DNA of 64,000 nucleotides from Rhizobium gallicum bv. gallicum R602sp (GCF_000816845.1 NZ_CP006877.1:1555501-1619500), one strand, 5' to 3'. Shown: positions 48,922-58,759, numbered from the stretch's first letter. The notes: generated by a model from the letters alone, not told the origin. Made by a program: numbers and translations.

Positions 48922-49227
48922 TTATGACGCGTGCTTCTGTCCCGCCGGCGCGGCAATCACCTTCACTGCGGATTCGGCAAGCCCGTGATGGCCTTCCATG
49001 TCCACGATCAGATGCCAGCGGCCGCTTTCGGGAATGGCGAGCCTGATGGGCGATTTTTTGGCAACTCCGCCGATATACCTGAAATCGAGAACCTCGGTGA
49101 AGCGCTGATAGTTCGGCCCCGTCATCAGCCGCACATTGTTCACCGCATTCAGTGCCACCTCGATAACGGTTCCGGCGCGCTGCTCGTGAAGATCATAATG
49201 GGTAAAGCGGAAGTTCGGTTTTAGCAT
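48922..49227 (-). CDS. DUF1883 family protein
   Basis: A 101-aa soluble protein: MLKPNFRFTHYDLHEQRAGTVIEVAL, then VRLMTGPNYQRF and the strand pair SPIRLAIPESGRWHLIVDMEG. This is the beta-rich DUF1883 pattern, found alone or fused to TIR domains in other bacteria; the function is unknown. The ribosome binding site is weak. It is convergent with rarA, 17 nt from its stop. Confidence 0.75.
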   Translation of the reverse strand: MLKPNFRFTHYDLHEQRAGTVIEVALNAVNNVRLMTGPNYQRFTEVLDFRYIGGVAKKSPIRLAIPESGRWHLIVDMEGHHGLAESAVKVIAAPAGQKHAS

Positions 49228-49373
49228 CGGTCTTTGCGGATTAAATGTCTATTGCCGCTAATGTTAGGGGACGCCGGTTAAGGAAGAGTTGGGCTGCGCG
49301 AGGGCGTAAGGCGCCGGACGCTGCTGCTCTAGGACTGCGGGAGCAGCGCAGGCAGTGCTTCGGGCATCTTACC

Positions 49374-49538
49374 TCACGACAACTGCCAGAGATTGGCGAT
49401 GATGACGTAGAGTTCGACAAAGGCAAGCACGATGCCGAAGATCATCAGGATTTGCGCCGTCCGGCGTTCGCGCATCTGGCGCGCTCCGGTCTTGTGGCGC
49501 GAAGGAGGAAACGAAAAGGGCGAAAACATCAGACGCAT
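49374..49538 (-). CDS. small single-pass membrane protein, 54 aa
   Basis: ATG 49536-49538 is preceded by AAAGGTGAAATGCC, a good binding site. The N-terminal 30 residues are basic and Pro/Ser-rich. Residues 30-52 form one hydrophobic helix (ILMIFGIVLAFVELYVIIANL). The TGA stop is at 49374-49376. No family is recognised. It lies in the gap between the DUF1883 gene and the PanE-like gene on the same strand. Confidence 0.65.
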   Translation of the reverse strand: MRLMFSPFSFPPSRHKTGARQMRERRTAQILMIFGIVLAFVELYVIIANLWQLS

Positions 49539-49655
49539 GGCATTTCACCTTTGCATGATGCCGAAGGCTACCGCCGATGCGGATAGGAAATCCATTCGCG
49601 CTCACGGGTGAAGATATATGAATGTCATAAAACGTCTGGCAGGTGCCGGAACAGT

Positions 49656-50654
49656 CTACCGCTGGTTCTCCCGATCGAGCTGCGAGACCAGCGCGAATAC
49701 CGTTTCGGAGACCGGCGTCGGCACCGACACGAGCCGTCCCAGCGTGATGATCATGCCGGTGAGAGGCACGATTTCGAGCGGCTTTCCGGCCAAAAGATCC
49801 TGCAGCATCGAGGTGCGCACTGCGCCTACGTGCCGGGATTGCTCGAGCCGCTCTTCGATGGTGCTGTCAAAGCGAGCGCCAAGCGCGCGGCCGACGGTGC
49901 GCACTTCGGTCATCACCTTGCCGACGGTTTCGGCAAGCGCCGGATTGGCCATGATGTCGGTCATCAAGGCTCGCGTCAGGGCGCTGATCGGATTGAAGGC
50001 GGCGTTGCCAGTAAGCTTGTTCCAGATTTCGTCGCGGATGCGCTGCGTGGCCGTAATACTGAGGCCGGCGCGGGAGAAGAGCGCGGCGATCGCATCGAGA
50101 TCGGCGGATGGTTCACCGCACGGCTCGCCCAGGATGAAGCGGCCATCGTTCGAGAGCTTCACCTGGCCGGGATTGATCACTTCCGCGCCCTGATAGGCAA
50201 CGCAGCCGATGACGCGTTGCGGACCGATCAGGCGCCAGAGCCGGCCGCCCGGATCGAGGTCCTCCAACTGCAGTTCGGCATGCGGGCTTTGCCTGTCGCG
50301 GTGAAAATACCACCACGGAATGCCGTTCAGGATCATGACGACACGCGTTCGGTCCTTCAGCAGGTTGGCGATGCCTTCGGCTGCCGGGCCAAGCTGATGG
50401 CCCTTAAGACCCGTAACGATCAGATCCTGCGGCGGAAGCGCCGATGGATCATCCGTTGCGGTGATACGGGCGTTGATCGGCGTCTCGGAGCCGGCCTCGA
50501 AGAGGTCAAGGCCATTCTTCCTCATCGCATCGAGATGGGCGCCTCGCGCAACCACGGAGATCGTTGCTCCGGTGCCGAGTCCGGCTGCAAGCTTCACCGC
50601 CATGGCACCGCCAAGCGCGCCGGCGCCATAGATACAGATAGTCCTGAAAGGCAT
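49656..50654 (-). CDS. ketopantoate reductase family (PanE/ApbA-like) protein
   Basis: A 332-aa dehydrogenase with an N-terminal Rossmann fold starting ICIYGAGALGGAMAVKLA (about 6-23; GxGxxG for NADP) and a C-terminal helical domain containing the substrate-binding/catalytic Lys region DEIWNKLTGNAAFNPISALTR (about 208-228). True PanE makes pantoate. The family also includes paralogues acting on other 2-keto-acids, so the exact substrate is unsure. ATG follows GGAGCCCTCCCA. Confidence 0.85.
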   Translation of the reverse strand: MPFRTICIYGAGALGGAMAVKLAAGLGTGATISVVARGAHLDAMRKNGLDLFEAGSETPINARITATDDPSALPPQDLIVTGLKGHQLGPAAEGIANLLKDRTRVVMILNGIPWWYFHRDRQSPHAELQLEDLDPGGRLWRLIGPQRVIGCVAYQGAEVINPGQVKLSNDGRFILGEPCGEPSADLDAIAALFSRAGLSITATQRIRDEIWNKLTGNAAFNPISALTRALMTDIMANPALAETVGKVMTEVRTVGRALGARFDSTIEERLEQSRHVGAVRTSMLQDLLAGKPLEIVPLTGMIITLGRLVSVPTPVSETVFALVSQLDRENQR

Positions 50655-50757
50655 TGGGAGGGCTCCGCGCGATCATTGCTGTCGCGCTAGACTTAGGACG
50701 CACTCGCGCGATGGCGAGCGAAAATTATCGCTTCATGACCGATTTTTGACGCCTGCG

Positions 50758-50976
50758 TCAATGGGACGTGACGTCCGCAACAAGCTCATTGCGGCGGAGC
50801 TCATCGATCGCGGCAACCGCGTCCTCTGCCGACCATCCGGCGCGGACGGCAGCGGCGATCATCTTCACCTCCACCTCCTGCTCCAGAGCCAGAAAGAGCG
50901 GTTCCAGCGCTTCCTGGACTGTCAGAATATGCTCGCGCGGCGAGGCGATAGTCTGGCTTGCGGCTGACAAAGGCAT
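50758..50976 (-). CDS. small helical hypothetical protein, 72 aa
   Basis: ATG 50974-50976 lies downstream of a strong GGGAGGAG element. The protein is rich in Ala, Glu and Leu, and its second half (WSAEDAVAAIDELRRNELV) looks like a three-helix UBA-type fold, but this is only an impression. There is no signal peptide. It is divergent from ftsZ2. The function is unknown. Confidence 0.6.
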   Translation of the reverse strand: MPLSAASQTIASPREHILTVQEALEPLFLALEQEVEVKMIAAAVRAGWSAEDAVAAIDELRRNELVADVTSH

Positions 50977-51170
50977 CTCAGCAGTTCTCCTCCCGGCGAA
51001 TTATTCATGAATCTCTACAACTATGCCACCAAGAAAAAAGTTCCATGGGGTATTCAGAAAGCATACGGCTTGTTCTTTCGCCCTGCCTCTGCCTTGTTGC
51101 TTGCTTAGCCTGACACTCGATTCGGTTTGCCGCAACGAGGGCGGGACGAGAGATGGCATCAAAGGAGAAT

Positions 51171-52193
51171 ATGATGACGGACGCCAAGAGCGGGATTTCG
51201 GGATTGCGGCCGCGGATCACGGTGATCGGCGTTGGCGGCGGCGGCGGCAATGCCATCAACAACATGATCTCCGAAAATCTGGAAGGTGTCGACTTCATCG
51301 CCGCCAATACGGATGCTCAGGTGCTGGCAACGTCCAAGGCGTCGCGCCGCATTCAGCTCGGCGCGCACGTGACTGAGGGGCTCGGTGCCGGATCGTTGCC
51401 GGAAGTCGGCCGTGCAGCGGCCGAAGAATCGATCGACGAGATCATGGATCACCTGGCAGGTTCGCATATGTGCTTCGTCACCGCCGGCATGGGCGGTGGC
51501 ACCGGCACGGGTGCTGCGCCAGTGATTGCGCATGCGGCACGCTCAGCCGGCATCCTGACGGTCGGCGTCGTCACCAAGCCCTTCACCTTCGAGGGCAACC
51601 GGCGCCTGAGGACGGCGGATATCGGCATCGAGGCGCTGCGCCAGGCGGCCGATACCGTAATCGTCATTCCGAACCAGAACCTTTTCCGCATCGCCGATGC
51701 GAAGACCACCTTCGCTGACGCCTTCATGACCGCCGACCGCGTACTCTTTGCCGGTGTCGGCTGCATCACTGACCTGATCGTCAAGGAAGGCCTGATCAAT
51801 CTCGACTTCGCCGACGTCAAATCGGTGATGCGCGGCATGGGCCGGGCGATGATGGGGACCGGTGAGTCATCCGGCGACGAGCGCGCGCTGAAGGCGGCCG
51901 AAGCGGCGATCGCCAATCCCTTGCTCGACGACATCTCGATGAAGGGCGCCAAGGGCGTGCTGATCTCGATTTCCGGCGGTTCGGACATGACGCTCTTCGA
52001 AGTGGACGAGGCCGCAAGCCGCATCCGCGACGAGGTGCAGGATGACGCCGACATCGTCGTCGGCGCGATCTTCGACCGCAATCTCGACGGCAAGTTCCGC
52101 GTGTCCGTCGTCGCAACGGGCCTCGACGCTGAGCTCTCCGCATCTGCACCGGATGCCGTCGCTCAGCGGATCCATACGCGCACGCTTCAATAA
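51171..52193 (+). CDS. ftsZ2: FtsZ-like GTPase, short form (FtsZ2)
   Basis: A tubulin-like GTPase of 340 aa. The N-terminal [13 protein letters not shown], the tubulin signature [13 protein letters not shown] (about 108-120) and the T7 catalytic-loop region [11 protein letters not shown] (about 208-218) are intact, so GTP binding and polymerisation are plausible. It stops right after the C-terminal core domain and lacks the long linker and the terminal peptide that binds FtsA/ZipA in normal FtsZ. Sinorhizobium is known to have such a short second FtsZ. ATG 51171 follows AAAGGAGAAT; a start six codons earlier is less likely. Confidence 0.88.
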   Translation: MMTDAKSGISGLRPRITVIGVGGGGGNAINNMISENLEGVDFIAANTDAQVLATSKASRRIQLGAHVTEGLGAGSLPEVGRAAAEESIDEIMDHLAGSHMCFVTAGMGGGTGTGAAPVIAHAARSAGILTVGVVTKPFTFEGNRRLRTADIGIEALRQAADTVIVIPNQNLFRIADAKTTFADAFMTADRVLFAGVGCITDLIVKEGLINLDFADVKSVMRGMGRAMMGTGESSGDERALKAAEAAIANPLLDDISMKGAKGVLISISGGSDMTLFEVDEAASRIRDEVQDDADIVVGAIFDRNLDGKFRVSVVATGLDAELSASAPDAVAQRIHTRTLQ

Positions 52194-52198
52194 GACGC

Positions 52199-52240
52199 AA
52201 TTTCGCTCCGCCTCGGATTTTCCTCAGGCGGAGCGAAATT
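52199..52240. terminator. perfect 15-bp stem-loop between convergent ftsZ2 and SDR genes
   Basis: AATTTCGCTCCGCCT and its exact complement flank a 12-nt loop, starting 5 nt after the ftsZ2 stop. It is A/T-ended on both sides, so it can act as a bidirectional terminator although no long T-run follows. Confidence 0.75.
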
Positions 52241-52256
52241 ACTGGCAGCAGTTTCG

Positions 52257-53102
52257 TCAAGCGGCGGCGTCTGCTTGAAAATCCGTCGAGACGGCGAGTT
52301 CGCGCCATTCGGCAAGCTCTTTGGCAACGCTCGCATTCTGCTCCTCGATCTTCGCGACTGTATCGCTGCCGAAGGGCATGCGGAGCGGCGGGTTTGCCGC
52401 GTTCGCAAGGGTGATGATGCCGGCTGCGAGCCTTGCCGGGTCGCCCGGCTGGGCATGGTTTGCATCGGCTGCGAAATCGCGCATGTTGCCGGCCGGCGTG
52501 CCGATATAGTCCGGGATCGAGGCCGGGCTGACCGCCAGCGAGTTGTCGGCGAGGAAATCGGTGCGGAAGAAGCCGGGCTCGACGATCGTCACCTTGATGC
52601 CGAAGGGCTCGAGTTCGGCGGCCAGGGATTCCGACAGGCCTTCGATGGCGAACTTGGTCGAACCATAGACGCCCCAGCCGGGATAGCCGAAATAGCCGCC
52701 GATCGAGGAAAAGTTCAAGATATGTCCCGAACGCTGGCGGCGCATATAGGGCAGGACGGCACGGGTGACCTTCAGGAGGCCGAAGACATTGGTGGCGTAA
52801 AGCCTTTCGACTTCCTCGGCGGTTGCTTCCTCGACGGCGCCGAGCAGGCCGTAACCGGCATTGTTAGCGAGGACGTCGATGCGGCCGAAGCGTTCGACGG
52901 CTTTTGCAGCGGCTTCCTTCGCTTGTCCCTCATCGGTGACGTCAAGGGCGACCGCGACAAGGTTCGGGCGGTCGCCGAACTTATCGGTCACGTTCTTCGG
53001 ATTGCGGGCTGTGGCGACGACCGCATCGCCGGCTGCAAGCGCTTCCTTCGTCATCAGCGCGCCGAAGCCGCGGGATGCACCAGTGATGAACCAGACTTTC
53101 AT
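52257..53102 (-). CDS. short-chain dehydrogenase/reductase
   Basis: A classical SDR of 281 aa. The cofactor motif TGASRGFG (about 7-14) with Arg in ARNPKN suggests NADP(H). NNAGYG lies near 84, with catalytic Ser in NFSSIGGY and YGSTK (Tyr near 152, Lys near 156). The substrate is unknown. ATG follows AAAGGAACGTGTC. It is divergent from a LysR regulator with 130 nt between, the usual layout for a LysR-controlled target. Confidence 0.92.
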   Translation of the reverse strand: MKVWFITGASRGFGALMTKEALAAGDAVVATARNPKNVTDKFGDRPNLVAVALDVTDEGQAKEAAAKAVERFGRIDVLANNAGYGLLGAVEEATAEEVERLYATNVFGLLKVTRAVLPYMRRQRSGHILNFSSIGGYFGYPGWGVYGSTKFAIEGLSESLAAELEPFGIKVTIVEPGFFRTDFLADNSLAVSPASIPDYIGTPAGNMRDFAADANHAQPGDPARLAAGIITLANAANPPLRMPFGSDTVAKIEEQNASVAKELAEWRELAVSTDFQADAAA

Positions 53103-53232
53103 GACACGTTCCTTTCAAGCTCTACGGTTCCTGGGTGTCTGCATCTTCTGTGCCGACGGGAGGAATTTGACTGAAAACTGGTTGCTGTATAAGATTTGTT
53201 ATTATCGAAACTATGATGAGTGAAATTCAGCA

Positions 53233-54120
53233 ATGCGCGCCACCGAGCTTTCCGAACTGGCAGCTTTTGCCGCCGTTGCCCGGCACCGGAGCTTCAGAAA
53301 GGCGGGCGAGGAGAGGGGCGTCACGGCCTCCGCCGTCAGCCATGCGGTTCTCAATCTCGAGGACAGGACCGGCGTCCGGCTTTTGAACCGCACGACGCGC
53401 AGCGTCTCGCTGACGGAGGCGGGCGAACTCCTGAAGTCGCATCTCGATTCGGCCTTTGGCGAGATCACCGCAGCGCTCGATGCGCTGAACCGGTTTCGTG
53501 ACACGCCCTTCGGCAAGGTCAGGATCAACGTTCCGAATTCGATCGCGCCTTTCGTGATCGGCCGCGTGATCGGCCCGTTGCTCGAAAAGAATCCGAACCT
53601 GCAGCTCGAAATCAGTGCCACCGACCGCCTGATCGATATTGTCGAGCAAGGTTTCGATGGCGGGATAAGGTTTGGGGAGCGGGTGACGGAGGGCATGATC
53701 GCCTTGCGCATCAAGCCGCGGCTGCGCCTGGTGGTCGTCGGTTCGCCCGCCTATTTCGAGCGGCGGCCGAAGCCGGTGACACCGCACGACTTGAAGCGTC
53801 ATCTCTGTATCCAGAACATGTTTCCCTCCGGCGCGCGTTACCCATGGGATTTCGAGAAGGACGGGCAGGCGATTACCTTCCACCCGGCCGGCCCGCTTTC
53901 GCTCGACGACCACGAACTGATGACCCACGCGGCCCTGGGCGGCGTGGCGCTCGCCTATGTCTGGGAAGATCGCGTGGAGAAGATGATCGCGGCCGGCGAA
54001 CTCATCCAGGTGCTCGACGACTGGTGCCAACCGGAAGAGCCGCTCTACCTCTACTACCCCAGCCGGCGCCACATGCCGGCGGGGTTCAGGGCAGTGATAG
54101 AAGCGATGAAGGCGGAATAG
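53233..54120 (+). CDS. LysR-family transcriptional regulator
   Basis: A 295-aa LTTR. The N-terminal winged helix-turn-helix is MRATELSELAAFAAVARHRSFRKAGEERGVTASAVSHAVLNLE, and the effector-binding domain runs from about 90. The effector is unknown. It is divergent from the SDR gene, which it probably controls; an ATAA-N6-TTAT inverted repeat lies in the gap near 53187-53201, a candidate but unproven operator. The ribosome binding site is weak. Confidence 0.92.
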   Translation: MRATELSELAAFAAVARHRSFRKAGEERGVTASAVSHAVLNLEDRTGVRLLNRTTRSVSLTEAGELLKSHLDSAFGEITAALDALNRFRDTPFGKVRINVPNSIAPFVIGRVIGPLLEKNPNLQLEISATDRLIDIVEQGFDGGIRFGERVTEGMIALRIKPRLRLVVVGSPAYFERRPKPVTPHDLKRHLCIQNMFPSGARYPWDFEKDGQAITFHPAGPLSLDDHELMTHAALGGVALAYVWEDRVEKMIAAGELIQVLDDWCQPEEPLYLYYPSRRHMPAGFRAVIEAMKAE

Positions 54121-54200
54121 CGCCAGGCGTTCTGGGCTCTGGGGCACCTCTTGCCGCGATGACCTCATCAAGACAACTGGCGAGAGGACAGAGCGGCGGC

Positions 54201-54338
54201 TCATGCGCAGCAGTCCTCAATGGTGCCGGCGGGTCTGACCCGCCGATAGGGCTTTTCCTCGCAGTCCGATGTCGGCCAGGCGCTGCAATTGCGGCACCAA
54301 TCCCAAGTGTCTTTGCCCTTGCTCTTCCGATCTGCCAT
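54201..54338 (-). CDS. small cysteine-rich protein, 45 aa
   Basis: ATG 54336-54338 follows GGGAGGGCGGAC. The 45-residue product has five cysteines (WDWCRNCSAW, SDCEE, EDCCA) and many charged residues, which suggests a small zinc- or redox-binding protein. No known family can be assigned. It lies 49 nt downstream of the AhpD-like gene on the same strand and may be co-transcribed. The frame extends upstream, but only this start has a binding site. Confidence 0.65.
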   Translation of the reverse strand: MADRKSKGKDTWDWCRNCSAWPTSDCEEKPYRRVRPAGTIEDCCA

Positions 54339-54387
54339 GTCCGCCCTCCCGTAGATTGGCGCGAGGAGGTAAAACGGCAGGCTTGCC

Positions 54388-54981
54388 TCAGGCGAGCCCC
54401 GTGACCGGGCGGCCGACGGTGAGTGCCTTGCGGAGATTGGGGTCGAGCCGTTCGGCATAGACATGGTCCGGTGCCGCACCCAGTGCATCCAGCATCTTCG
54501 AGAAGAAGCAGCGGGCTGCCGCCGCCGCGGTGATGTCGAAGATCTCGGCATCGGTGAGCTGGTGCTTTTTCAACCCGTCGACATCCTGCTGCGTCACCGA
54601 GGTCGCGTCGCGCACCACTTTGGCGGCAAAGGCCATGACGGCGCGCTCGACGGCATCGATCGGCGCCTTTTCCGTCTCGTTCGCCACGGCCGCCAGCCCG
54701 TCATTGGTGAAGCCCTCGCGCAACAGCACGGAACCGTGCGCTAGCATGCAATACGAGGACTTGAGCTCCTTGGCCGCCGCCAGCGTCACCAGCTCGTAGC
54801 GCCTGGGGCTCATATGACTGCGGATGCTCGAAAGCAGGGCACCCCAGTTCTCCATCACCTCGGGCCGGTGCCCGAAGGCGCGGTACATGTTTGGCAGATA
54901 GCCATAGTTCGTTTCGGCGGACGCGTACATGGACGCGGTCTTCTCGCTGGCGGACGCGTCGGGGGTGTGGATGAAGGGCAT
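54388..54981 (-). CDS. AhpD-like/carboxymuconolactone decarboxylase family protein
   Basis: A 197-aa peroxidase-related helical protein. I chose ATG 54979-54981 (MPFIHTPDASASEK) behind GAGGAGGATCAAGCC. The active-site stretch is ELKSSYCMLAHGSVLL. AhpD proteins have E-xx-C-xx-C-xxx-H; here the first Cys is Ser, leaving one Cys and the His, so classical disulfide-based peroxidase chemistry would need another thiol. The family fold is likely; the reaction is uncertain. It is downstream of phosphoketolase on the same strand (136-nt gap). Confidence 0.8.
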   Translation of the reverse strand: MPFIHTPDASASEKTASMYASAETNYGYLPNMYRAFGHRPEVMENWGALLSSIRSHMSPRRYELVTLAAAKELKSSYCMLAHGSVLLREGFTNDGLAAVANETEKAPIDAVERAVMAFAAKVVRDATSVTQQDVDGLKKHQLTDAEIFDITAAAAARCFFSKMLDALGAAPDHVYAERLDPNLRKALTVGRPVTGLA

Positions 54982-55117
54982 GGCTTGATCCTCCTCTATC
55001 ATGCATGAAGGATAGGCGGAAAAACGCGGACGGCAATCTGCGGGACGGTCTTTGTGCGCGCCGGCGTGCTTGGAGTTCGGCGGAGCCTCGAAATGGCAGG
55101 GTCCGCCGCCGCCCGGC

Positions 55118-57505
55118 TCATGACGCCGGCCACTTCCAGTTTCTGACCTCGGGCATGTCCTCGCCATATTCCCGGACGTAGGCGTGGTGTTCGGCGAGTT
55201 TCAGATGCAGCCGGTCGAGGACGTCCGGCACCTTCTCCTTCAATCCCGGCACGCGCTCGATGGCCTCGATGGCGAGATGGAAGCGGTCGAGCTCGTTCAG
55301 CACCGTCATGTCGAAAGGCGTCGTCGTCGTTCCTTCCTCGATGAAGCCGCGCACGTGGATGTTTTCGTGGTTTGTGCGTTTATAGGTCAGCCGGTGGATG
55401 AGATAGGGATAGCCGTGATAGGCGAAGATCACCGGCTTGTCCTTTGTGAAGATGCGGTCGAATTCACCGTGCTCCAGGCCGTGCGGATGCTGCTCCTTGG
55501 CCTGCAGCGCCAAAAGGTCGACGACGTTGACGACGCGCATTTTCATATCGGGGATCATCTCGCGAAGGAGGCTGACGGCGGCAAGCGTTTCCATCGTCGG
55601 CACGTCGCCGGCGCAGGCCATGATCACGTCGGGCGCGATCGTGTTGTCCTCGTTGCTAGCCCATTCCCAGATGCCGATCCCGGCCTTGCAGTGCTTGATC
55701 GCCTCATCCATCGTCAGATATTGCGGCTCCGGCTGCTTTCCTGCGACGATGACGTTGACGCGGTCGTAGGTCTTCAGGCAATGGTCGCCGACCCAGAGCA
55801 GTGTGTTGGCGTCCGGCGGCAGGTAGATGCGGACAATATCGGCCTTCTTGTTGGCGACGAGATCGACGAAGCCCGGATCCTGATGGGAAAAGCCGTTGTG
55901 ATCCTGCCGCCAGACATGCGAGGTGAGCAGGTAGTTGAGGGAGGATATCGGCTTTCGCCACGCCAGTTCGCGGGTGACCTTCAGCCATTTGGCGTGCTGG
56001 TTGAACATCGAGTCGACGATGTGGATGAAGGCTTCGTAGCACGAGAACAGGCCGTGCCGTCCGGTCAGAAGGTAGCCCTCCAGCCAGCCCTGGCAGAGAT
56101 GTTCGCTCAGGACCTCCATGACGCGGCCGTCGCGGGAAAGATGCACGTCATAGGGCTCGATGTTCTCCATCCAAACGCGGTCCGTCGCCTCGAAGACGCT
56201 GCCGAGGCGGTTCGAGTCCGTTTCGTCGGGGCCGAAGATGCGGAAATTCGCGTTCTTGGCATTGAGTTTCAGCACATCGCGCAGGTACTGACCGAAAATT
56301 TCGGTCGACTGCACCGCCTGGCTGCCACGGTCCCCGATCTTGATCTCGTAATCGCCGATATTGGGGACGGAAAGCTCCTTGCGCAACAGGCCGCCATTGG
56401 CGTGCGGGTTTGCCCCCATCCGGCGGTTTCCCTTGGGCGCCAGCGCCTGCAGGTCGTCTTTCAGGCGTCCGTCCGCATCGAACAAGTTTTCCGGCTCGTA
56501 GCTGCGCATCCAGTCTTCGAGGATCTTCCGGTGGCCGTCGTCGCCGCGGCAGTTGGAGACCGGCACCTGATGGGCGCGCCAGAAGCCCTCGACCTTCTTG
56601 CCGTCGACTTCCTTGGGCCCCGTCCAGCCTTTCGGGCTGCGAAGCACGATCATCGGCCAGCGCGGCGTGCCGGCGCCGCCTGAGCGCGCTTTCGCCTGGA
56701 TGTCCCTGATCTGGTCGAACACTGCGTCGAAGGCGGCCGCCATCTTGCTGTGCATGTCGGCCGGCTCGTGTCCCTCGACGAAGAAGGGCTGGTAGCCATA
56801 TCCCTGGAAGAGATCGCGCAGATCAGCGTTGCTGGCGCGGGCAAGAATCGTGGGGTTAGCGATCTTGTAGCCGTTGAGATGCAGAATCGGCAGCACCGCG
56901 CCGTCGCGGGCAGGGTTCAGGAACTTGTTCGAATGCCAGCTGGCGGCAAGCGGGCCGGTTTCGGCCTCGCCGTCGCCGACGACACAGGCGACGGTCAGCT
57001 CCGGATTGTCGAAGGCGGCGCCATAGGCATGGACGAGGGCGTAGCCGAGCTCGCCGCCTTCATGAATCGAGCCGGGCGTTTCGGGTGCTGCATGGCTTGG
57101 AATACCGCCGGGAAAGGAAAACTGGCGGAAGAGCTTTTGCATGCCGTCCGCATCCTCGGAAATATCCGGATAGATTTCGCTATAGGTGCCTTCGAGATAG
57201 GTGTTGGCAACCATGCCCGGCCCGCCATGGCCGGGTCCGCACATATAGATGATGTCGAGGTCACGGGCACGGATCATCCGGTTGAGGTGGACATAGATGA
57301 AGTTCAGTCCCGGCGTCGTGCCCCAGTGGCCGAGCAGGCGCGGCTTGATATGCTCGGGCTTCAGCGGTTCGCGCAAAAGCGGGTTATCCAAGAGGTAGAT
57401 CTGGCCGACGGAGAGATAGTTGGCCGCCCGCCAGTAGCGGTCGAGCAAAGCGAGATCGGCGCCGGAAAGCGTGGAAGGGACGGTGTTCGAGGCGTGCTGT
57501 TCCAT
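55118..57505 (-). CDS. xfp: phosphoketolase (xylulose-5-P/fructose-6-P type)
   Basis: A 795-aa thiamine-diphosphate enzyme that splits xylulose 5-phosphate (and perhaps fructose 6-phosphate) with phosphate to acetyl phosphate and an aldose phosphate. Family signatures are [10 protein letters not shown] and [27 protein letters not shown] in the N-terminal domain, [19 protein letters not shown] (ThDP motif, from about 177), and the [17 protein letters not shown] segment (about 535-551). ATG follows AGGTGAAAACCC. Acetate kinase lies just upstream on the same strand (72 nt), so acetyl phosphate made here can yield ATP and acetate. Confidence 0.97.
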   Translation of the reverse strand: MEQHASNTVPSTLSGADLALLDRYWRAANYLSVGQIYLLDNPLLREPLKPEHIKPRLLGHWGTTPGLNFIYVHLNRMIRARDLDIIYMCGPGHGGPGMVANTYLEGTYSEIYPDISEDADGMQKLFRQFSFPGGIPSHAAPETPGSIHEGGELGYALVHAYGAAFDNPELTVACVVGDGEAETGPLAASWHSNKFLNPARDGAVLPILHLNGYKIANPTILARASNADLRDLFQGYGYQPFFVEGHEPADMHSKMAAAFDAVFDQIRDIQAKARSGGAGTPRWPMIVLRSPKGWTGPKEVDGKKVEGFWRAHQVPVSNCRGDDGHRKILEDWMRSYEPENLFDADGRLKDDLQALAPKGNRRMGANPHANGGLLRKELSVPNIGDYEIKIGDRGSQAVQSTEIFGQYLRDVLKLNAKNANFRIFGPDETDSNRLGSVFEATDRVWMENIEPYDVHLSRDGRVMEVLSEHLCQGWLEGYLLTGRHGLFSCYEAFIHIVDSMFNQHAKWLKVTRELAWRKPISSLNYLLTSHVWRQDHNGFSHQDPGFVDLVANKKADIVRIYLPPDANTLLWVGDHCLKTYDRVNVIVAGKQPEPQYLTMDEAIKHCKAGIGIWEWASNEDNTIAPDVIMACAGDVPTMETLAAVSLLREMIPDMKMRVVNVVDLLALQAKEQHPHGLEHGEFDRIFTKDKPVIFAYHGYPYLIHRLTYKRTNHENIHVRGFIEEGTTTTPFDMTVLNELDRFHLAIEAIERVPGLKEKVPDVLDRLHLKLAEHHAYVREYGEDMPEVRNWKWPAS

Positions 57506-57577
57506 GGGTTTTCACCTGTTCGAAACGTATTCAGGTTCAACTCTAGCGGCTTGCGCCGGGCCGGTTCTTGATCTGGA

Positions 57578-58759
57578 TCACCCCGCGCGGAGAATGGCGA
57601 GCGCCTCGTCGGCGATTACCTGCTCCTCGTCGGTGGGGATGACGAGCGCGGCAATCCTGCTGTCCGGCGCGCTGATGACCGTTATGTTGGCCTCGTTCCG
57701 GCCATCGTCGAGATGAAGGCCCATCCAGCGGAGATGGGCAGCGACGCGGCGCCTGATTTCCGGCTGGTTTTCGCCGATGCCGGCGGTGAAGACGATCGCG
57801 TCCAGGCCGCCGAGCGTCACCGACATGCGGCCGATCTCGCTGGCGATGCGGAAGCAGAAGAGGTCGATCGCCTGGGCAGCTTCCGGCCGCACGTCCTTCA
57901 GAAGATCCCGGGTATCCCCGCTGATGCCGGAGACGCCCAGCATGCCGCAGGCATGATAGAGGAAGTGTTCCAGCTCGCTTTGATCGCGCGTTCCCTTGCG
58001 CATGAGATAGAGGAGGGCGCCTGGATCAAGCGACCCCGGCCGCGTTGCCATCGGGATGCCGTCAAGGGCCGAGAACCCCATGCTGCAATCGCGGCTGATG
58101 CCGCCTTGCAGGGCGCAGAGGCTGGCTCCGCTGCCGAGGTGAGCGGCCACGACCTTTCCGCCGGCCTCCGGCGCCTGTCGTTTGAGCGCGCCGGCGATGA
58201 ATTTGTAAGACAGGCCGTGGAAGCCGTAGCGGCGCAAGCCCTCGTCATGCAGCGATCGCGGGATCGCCAGGCGCCGGACGAGATCGTCCTGCGTCGCGTG
58301 GAAGGCGGTGTCGAACGATGCCGTCTGCAGAATGTCGGGTCGCAGATCCTGCAGCGCGCGGATCACCCGAAGCGCCTGCGGCTGGTGCAGTGGGGCGAGC
58401 GGAACCATCGCCTCGATGTCGCAGATCGTCTGCGCGTCGAGCGCGGCGGCCTCACGAAACCGAAGGCCGCCATGGACGACGCGATGGGAGGCGAGCTTCA
58501 GGGAGCCGGGTGGCAGTTGAGCCAGCAGGTGATCCAACGAGCCTTCGATGACCTCGGCAAACCGATCGCCATTGTCGCCCGAAAGCGGGCGCTCGAAGCT
58601 GTCGTCCCCCAGCCAATAGCGCAGGACGAGCGCGCTGTCGTCGAAGTCGATCTTTCCCTTGCCGATCGGCCGGGCGGCGCCCGTGCCGGCATCGAAGATG
58701 CCGATCTTGAGCGTCGATGATCCGGCATTGAAGGTCAGGCAGACTCTGTCGGCATCCAT
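57578..58759 (-). CDS. ackA: acetate kinase
   Basis: AckA (393 aa) of the ASKHA fold converts acetyl phosphate + ADP to acetate + ATP. The N-terminal signature is TFNAGSSTLKIGIFD (Thr where many have Ser), followed by HRVVHGG with catalytic Arg, FDTAFH, the adenosine-site HLGSGASLCA (about 211-220) and the C-terminal FTAGIGENQPEIRRRVA. It is first in a probable operon with xfp. No pta is adjacent, which fits a phosphoketolase-fed role. Confidence 0.95.
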   Translation of the reverse strand: MDADRVCLTFNAGSSTLKIGIFDAGTGAARPIGKGKIDFDDSALVLRYWLGDDSFERPLSGDNGDRFAEVIEGSLDHLLAQLPPGSLKLASHRVVHGGLRFREAAALDAQTICDIEAMVPLAPLHQPQALRVIRALQDLRPDILQTASFDTAFHATQDDLVRRLAIPRSLHDEGLRRYGFHGLSYKFIAGALKRQAPEAGGKVVAAHLGSGASLCALQGGISRDCSMGFSALDGIPMATRPGSLDPGALLYLMRKGTRDQSELEHFLYHACGMLGVSGISGDTRDLLKDVRPEAAQAIDLFCFRIASEIGRMSVTLGGLDAIVFTAGIGENQPEIRRRVAAHLRWMGLHLDDGRNEANITVISAPDSRIAALVIPTDEEQVIADEALAILRAG

